6,734 nt of DNA from assembly GCA_025360265.1 (NCBI GenBank), contig JANYCP010000267.1, positions 1 through 6,734 on the forward strand, written 5' to 3'. A model generated the notes under the pieces. That model saw only the letters and a program-made list of their open reading frames with translations. It was not told where the DNA came from and ran no database searches. Shown here in pieces: positions 3,851 through 6,734 of this stretch. Positions within the stretch are counted from its first letter, which is position 1. Every line of letters starts with the position of its first letter. The stretch is from Gemmatimonadota bacterium (GTDB lineage Bacteria; Gemmatimonadota; Gemmatimonadetes; Gemmatimonadales; GWC2-71-9). Position numbers and translations under genes: made by a program.

Positions 3851-6204
3851 TATCCCCTCATTCGCCAGAGATACGACAACTTCAGGAAGAAGCTGCTCGA
3901 CACCGATCCCAGCTGCATCCGTCCCGTCTGGTCCGGCTGCTGACTGGTGTTGCCGTATCCGAAGTACACGACGGTGCCGGGGTTCGGCAGGTAGGTGAAC
4001 AGGAAATTCGTCTGCAGCCCACGATTGTCGTGCGCCGCGATCGCGGTGTAACCGCCGGTACCATTGCTCGTTGCCAGCGGCAGGTTGGTGCGTGAATCGT
4101 CGCGCAGCGCGTCACGAGAATTGATTGAGTACTGCGAGATCAGTCGAAGCTGGAAGGCGCGCGACAGCTGGTATTCCAACGTTCCCAACACCACATCCTG
4201 AAGCAACACCCGGGTGCCGTCGCTCGGCCGGAAGATCCGGGAGTCGTTGTACGTGACGTTCAAGCGGAGCTGGTCATTGGGGCGAATGTTCATTCCGACG
4301 CTGCTGGTAAAGATCCGGCCCGATGCCCACTCGCTGTAGTTCTCGTCGTTGAAACCGGCCAGCGTAAAGCCGTTGAAGTCGAATTTCTTCCACGCCGGTG
4401 TACTGAACGAGAGCACATAGTCATTGTTTGGCAGGCGCATGCCGCCGCCGGTGAACGGTGTCGCGGTTCCGTTGGACTGCAGCACATATGTGCCGCGATA
4501 GATGGACGAGTCGTAGCCGAAGCTCTCGCGGAAGTACGACATGCCGACGTTCCAGCCTCCGTGGATCCGGGCATTCGCGTTGAGGTGCAGGTAGCGGTTG
4601 AGAATCTGGCCACCGTGGACGAAATCGTCGTATTTCCAGTTGCCGCTGATCAGCATGTCGGCCGTAAGCGCCTCGACCGTGTGCTTGTCAAATAACCAGG
4701 TGTAGCTGTGATCGAGCGACGCGGTCGCGATGTCCTTCTGGCCGAGAAGGCCGGATCGCGTGATAATCGCGGCGGGAACCCCCGACACACTGTAATTCAT
4801 GCGCAAGTTGCGGCCGGCGCGCCGGAAACCGGCACTCCAGAGCGGTGCATCCGTCACCACGCCGTTGCGATCATCATGGGCAAAAGCCGCCGCCCAGGTG
4901 ACCGAATTGATCTTGCCGAAAACCACGCGACCGTCGACATCGAGGACGCGATTCGTCGCGGATCCATCATGCTGTTCGGTCCAGAGCGCGGCAACCCTGG
5001 AGCCCGGCCCGAGGTCGTGCGAGGCGCGCAGGATGCCATATGCCGGATTGTCTCCAAACGCAGACCCAACCTTGTCATCCACCGCGGCAAGAAACCCCAC
5101 CTGGTTGTTGCCGATCTTGCCGGTCAGTTTGCTGGCGAACACCGGCTGAACGATCCGGCGGGTGTAGATCAGGCCGAACGGCGCGTCGAACTGTTCCACC
5201 CCATCGAGAAAGAATGGGCGACGCTCCGGGTAGCGAACCGCTTGACGCGGATCAAAGGCGAATTGTGTGACGTCACTTTCGACCTGCGAAAAATCCGGAT
5301 GAGCGGTGGCGCGCAGCGTCAGGTTTGGGGTAATGCCGTAACGAAGATCGCCGCCGAACTGGGGATTGCCGAGACTGTAGTCGAACCCCGCACCCGGAGT
5401 TGACGGTGCACCGGTGAGGCGTGACGTGATGGTTGGCACGATATCGAGGACATGCCCGGCGCTGAGGTCGGTGAGTCCTTCGAGCTTCCCCGACTGCGCA
5501 AGAAACGACGACGCAGCGAGCTTTGTCATCGTCCACGTCTGTTCCTGCCCCGAGTGCTGCACCTTGCGGAGGAAGTTGATTCCCCATGTTTGTGTCTTGG
5601 CGCTCTGGAAGCGGATGCTTTTGAACGGAATGCGGATCTCGACTTCGTAACCCGTTGGGGTAACGTGCCCCTTGGAATCCCAGACAAAGTCCTGCGAGAG
5701 ATCAGGCGACTGGCGAGTATTCGATCCGCAGCCGGTCATGCCGCAATTCACCCCGCCGCTTTCGTTCAGCGCACCGTCACCCTGAATGCCGAGCGGATTG
5801 ACGGCAAAAAACATCGCCTGACGCCCGTCGTTGAACGTTGACAGGTACATCTGGATGTTGTCGTCGTTGAAGATTCTGTCGCGAGTCGCGAGCGTTGCAT
5901 TCACCGCGCCCGAGGCGTCGAACGCACGCACACCGATATGCAGCGCATTCGCCGAGTACCAGATCAGGACTTCGGTAGAGTCCCCGGCAGCGAGGCCATC
6001 CACCGGTGTGAACTGGGAGAAGCCGGTGAGAAGAGCGGCTTCCTTCCATTGGGGCTCGTCGAGGTTGCCGTCGATGACGATCTTGCTGCCGTCCAAGCGA
6101 GGCGGCTTGACCACGGTGCGGCCGGCGCGGCCCGAGTGGATCGGTGGATCGACGGCCACGGCCTTCGGCGGGTCGATGGCAAGCAGGAGGGCGAGTAGGA
6201 GCAT
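3850..6204 (-). CDS. DUF5916 / CBM9-like domain outer-membrane protein
   Basis: A 784-residue exported protein. A short hydrophobic leader (MLLLALLLAI) lacks the usual basic residues. Residues about 36-240 look like the CBM9-like carbohydrate-binding family 9 fold: KIVIDGNLDEPQW (41-53), STEVLIWYSANALHIGVRAFD (76-96) and GYEVEIRIPFKSIRF (185-199). Residues about 245-784 match DUF5916, with FGGDLRYGITPNLTLRAT (283-300), HPDFSQVESD (302-311) and RYPERRPFFLDGVEQF (324-339). The end shows alternating beta-strand patterns closing with FFLKLSYLW, as in an outer-membrane barrel. Such proteins are thought to sit in the outer membrane, and their substrates are unknown. An insert at about 147-170 carries Cys154 and Cys159 (NCGMTGC). 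The ATG at 6204 is the only reasonable start, though no Shine-Dalgarno is evident. It follows the upstream gene by 35 bp, suggesting co-transcription. Confidence 0.9.
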   Translation of the reverse strand: MLLLALLLAIDPPKAVAVDPPIHSGRAGRTVVKPPRLDGSKIVIDGNLDEPQWKEAALLTGFSQFTPVDGLAAGDSTEVLIWYSANALHIGVRAFDASGAVNATLATRDRIFNDDNIQMYLSTFNDGRQAMFFAVNPLGIQGDGALNESGGVNCGMTGCGSNTRQSPDLSQDFVWDSKGHVTPTGYEVEIRIPFKSIRFQSAKTQTWGINFLRKVQHSGQEQTWTMTKLAASSFLAQSGKLEGLTDLSAGHVLDIVPTITSRLTGAPSTPGAGFDYSLGNPQFGGDLRYGITPNLTLRATAHPDFSQVESDVTQFAFDPRQAVRYPERRPFFLDGVEQFDAPFGLIYTRRIVQPVFASKLTGKIGNNQVGFLAAVDDKVGSAFGDNPAYGILRASHDLGPGSRVAALWTEQHDGSATNRVLDVDGRVVFGKINSVTWAAAFAHDDRNGVVTDAPLWSAGFRRAGRNLRMNYSVSGVPAAIITRSGLLGQKDIATASLDHSYTWLFDKHTVEALTADMLISGNWKYDDFVHGGQILNRYLHLNANARIHGGWNVGMSYFRESFGYDSSIYRGTYVLQSNGTATPFTGGGMRLPNNDYVLSFSTPAWKKFDFNGFTLAGFNDENYSEWASGRIFTSSVGMNIRPNDQLRLNVTYNDSRIFRPSDGTRVLLQDVVLGTLEYQLSRAFQLRLISQYSINSRDALRDDSRTNLPLATSNGTGGYTAIAAHDNRGLQTNFLFTYLPNPGTVVYFGYGNTSQQPDQTGRMQLGSVSSSFFLKLSYLWRMRG

Positions 6205-6239
6205 GGCACAAAGGTACGGGGTCGAGGCCCTGCGGGTTT

Positions 6240-6734
6240 CTACAGAGGGGGGTTGGGTTGACGGGATGCTGACATTGGGGCCCCGCTCAATACCACCAAC
6301 TGGCGCCGACTCACCGTCTTCCCCCCCGCCTCCACCGTCACGATCAAGTCGTATTTGCCCGGCGCTAGCCGCTCCAGCCCTAGCGCCCGTCGCACATGGG
6401 TCACTGCACCAGTCGCTCGATCGGAACTCGCCACACGAACCAGCGTGGTCTGGTTGGGGGCCACCGGGCGCACTTCGATGGTGGTGCGGTACTCTGCATT
6501 CGCCGCGAGACCCATCACTTCATAAAACAGTTCGGCCGTACCGCCCGCCGGCCACGACGCCATCGCGTTGACGGCAAACGGTGCTCCGTCGGGAGCGCGC
6601 CAAGGTGGCGACCCGTCGACACCAAGGACAATGTCGCTGAGGGCAATGGCAGGTGGCTGATCAATGTGCAGGTCGCGGCGCAGCGCGGGGGAACTCACGT
6701 GCCGTGTCGAGAGCAATTGTTCGTCCGGTGGCAC
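6240..6734 (-). CDS. C-terminal part of a secreted protein, probably GWxTD type (5' end outside window)
   Basis: The frame is open to the window edge and ends with TAG at 6240-6242, giving 164 residues. The first codon at the edge is GTG, but it is probably internal. The segment ALSDIVLGVDG is followed by FAVNAMASWPAGGTAELFYEVMGLAANAEYRTTIEV and then ALGLERLAPGKYDLIVTV. This order of a SD.VLG strand, a GGTAEL.YEV..L strand pair and a L.PGkY.L.V.V strand resembles the C-terminal beta domain of GWxTD domain-containing proteins, common in Gemmatimonadota and related groups. The GWxTD motif itself would lie upstream, outside the window, so the assignment is tentative. The protein is likely exported. 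It is the first visible gene of the minus-strand block, 35 bp upstream of the DUF5916 gene. Confidence 0.6.
   Translation of the reverse strand: MPPDEQLLSTRHVSSPALRRDLHIDQPPAIALSDIVLGVDGSPPWRAPDGAPFAVNAMASWPAGGTAELFYEVMGLAANAEYRTTIEVRPVAPNQTTLVRVASSDRATGAVTHVRRALGLERLAPGKYDLIVTVEAGGKTVSRRQLVVLSGAPMSASRQPNPPL

Noticed and set aside
4708..5403. 231-residue plus-strand open frame inside the DUF5916 gene
   Set aside because: It is antisense to a well-supported domain region, has no recognisable motif, and no credible ribosome binding site was seen.
6209..6216. TACCTTTG just upstream of the DUF5916 ATG on the minus strand, resembling the Bacteroidota -7 promoter box TAnnTTTG
   Set aside because: No matching TTG -33 element lies 19-21 bp upstream, the organism is probably not Bacteroidota, and the gene likely shares a transcript with the one 35 bp upstream.
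6247..6280. G-rich plus-strand run with four G-tracts, a possible G-quadruplex
   Set aside because: One loop would need 11 nt, which is longer than the usual 7-nt limit, and the site straddles the end of a coding region in GC-rich DNA.
5831..6571. 246-residue plus-strand open frame opposite the DUF5916 start and the GWxTD-type end
   Set aside because: It is Pro/Ser/Arg-rich and crosses the boundary of two supported minus-strand genes, as expected of a shadow frame.

Overview
This GC-rich window (about 58-70% GC in hand-counted lines) carries eight genes in two convergent blocks and looks like chromosome from an environmental Gram-negative bacterium. Gemmatimonadota is the best guess and Acidobacteriota is possible. 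The clues are a DUF5916/CBM9-type outer-membrane protein, a probable GWxTD-type secreted protein, a secreted beta-propeller-like protein, and a short dispersed repeat that reads HPERSEG in one frame. No tRNA, rRNA, CRISPR array, insertion sequence or phage gene was found.

Plus-strand block, about 1-2540. The 3' end of a GCS2/YbdK-type carboxylate-amine ligase overlaps by 4 bp (ATGA) a class I amidotransferase-fold gamma-glutamyl hydrolase of the PuuD family. One enzyme is predicted to make, and the other to break, gamma-glutamyl amide bonds. A PhnB-like VOC protein follows 13 bp later; a dispersed repeat supplies both the hydrolase stop codon and the VOC ribosome binding site. A candidate terminator and a gap of about 155 bp separate this from a second pair: a four-helix membrane protein of unknown family and a DUF2809 membrane protein, overlapping by 4 bp (GTGA).

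Minus-strand block, about 2574-6734. Read in the direction of transcription, it starts with the C-terminal part of a secreted protein (GWxTD type, tentative) that runs off the window. Next, 35 bp downstream, is a 784-residue DUF5916/CBM9-like outer-membrane protein. After about 115 bp comes a secreted beta-propeller-like protein of unknown function, which meets the DUF2809 gene tail to tail with 33 bp between stop codons.

The most unusual structure is between the last two minus-strand genes. About 57 bp on the plus strand (3771-3827) is a relic of the 3' end of a second PuuD-family gene: 39 of 43 bases match the intact gene at 1059-1101 and the catalytic WHPE motif is kept. The two copies are direct repeats exactly 2712 bp apart. 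They bracket the VOC gene, both membrane-protein genes and the beta-propeller gene, which suggests this segment arrived by insertion or duplication at a puuD 3' end. No new multi-gene defence or biosynthetic system can be supported from this window.
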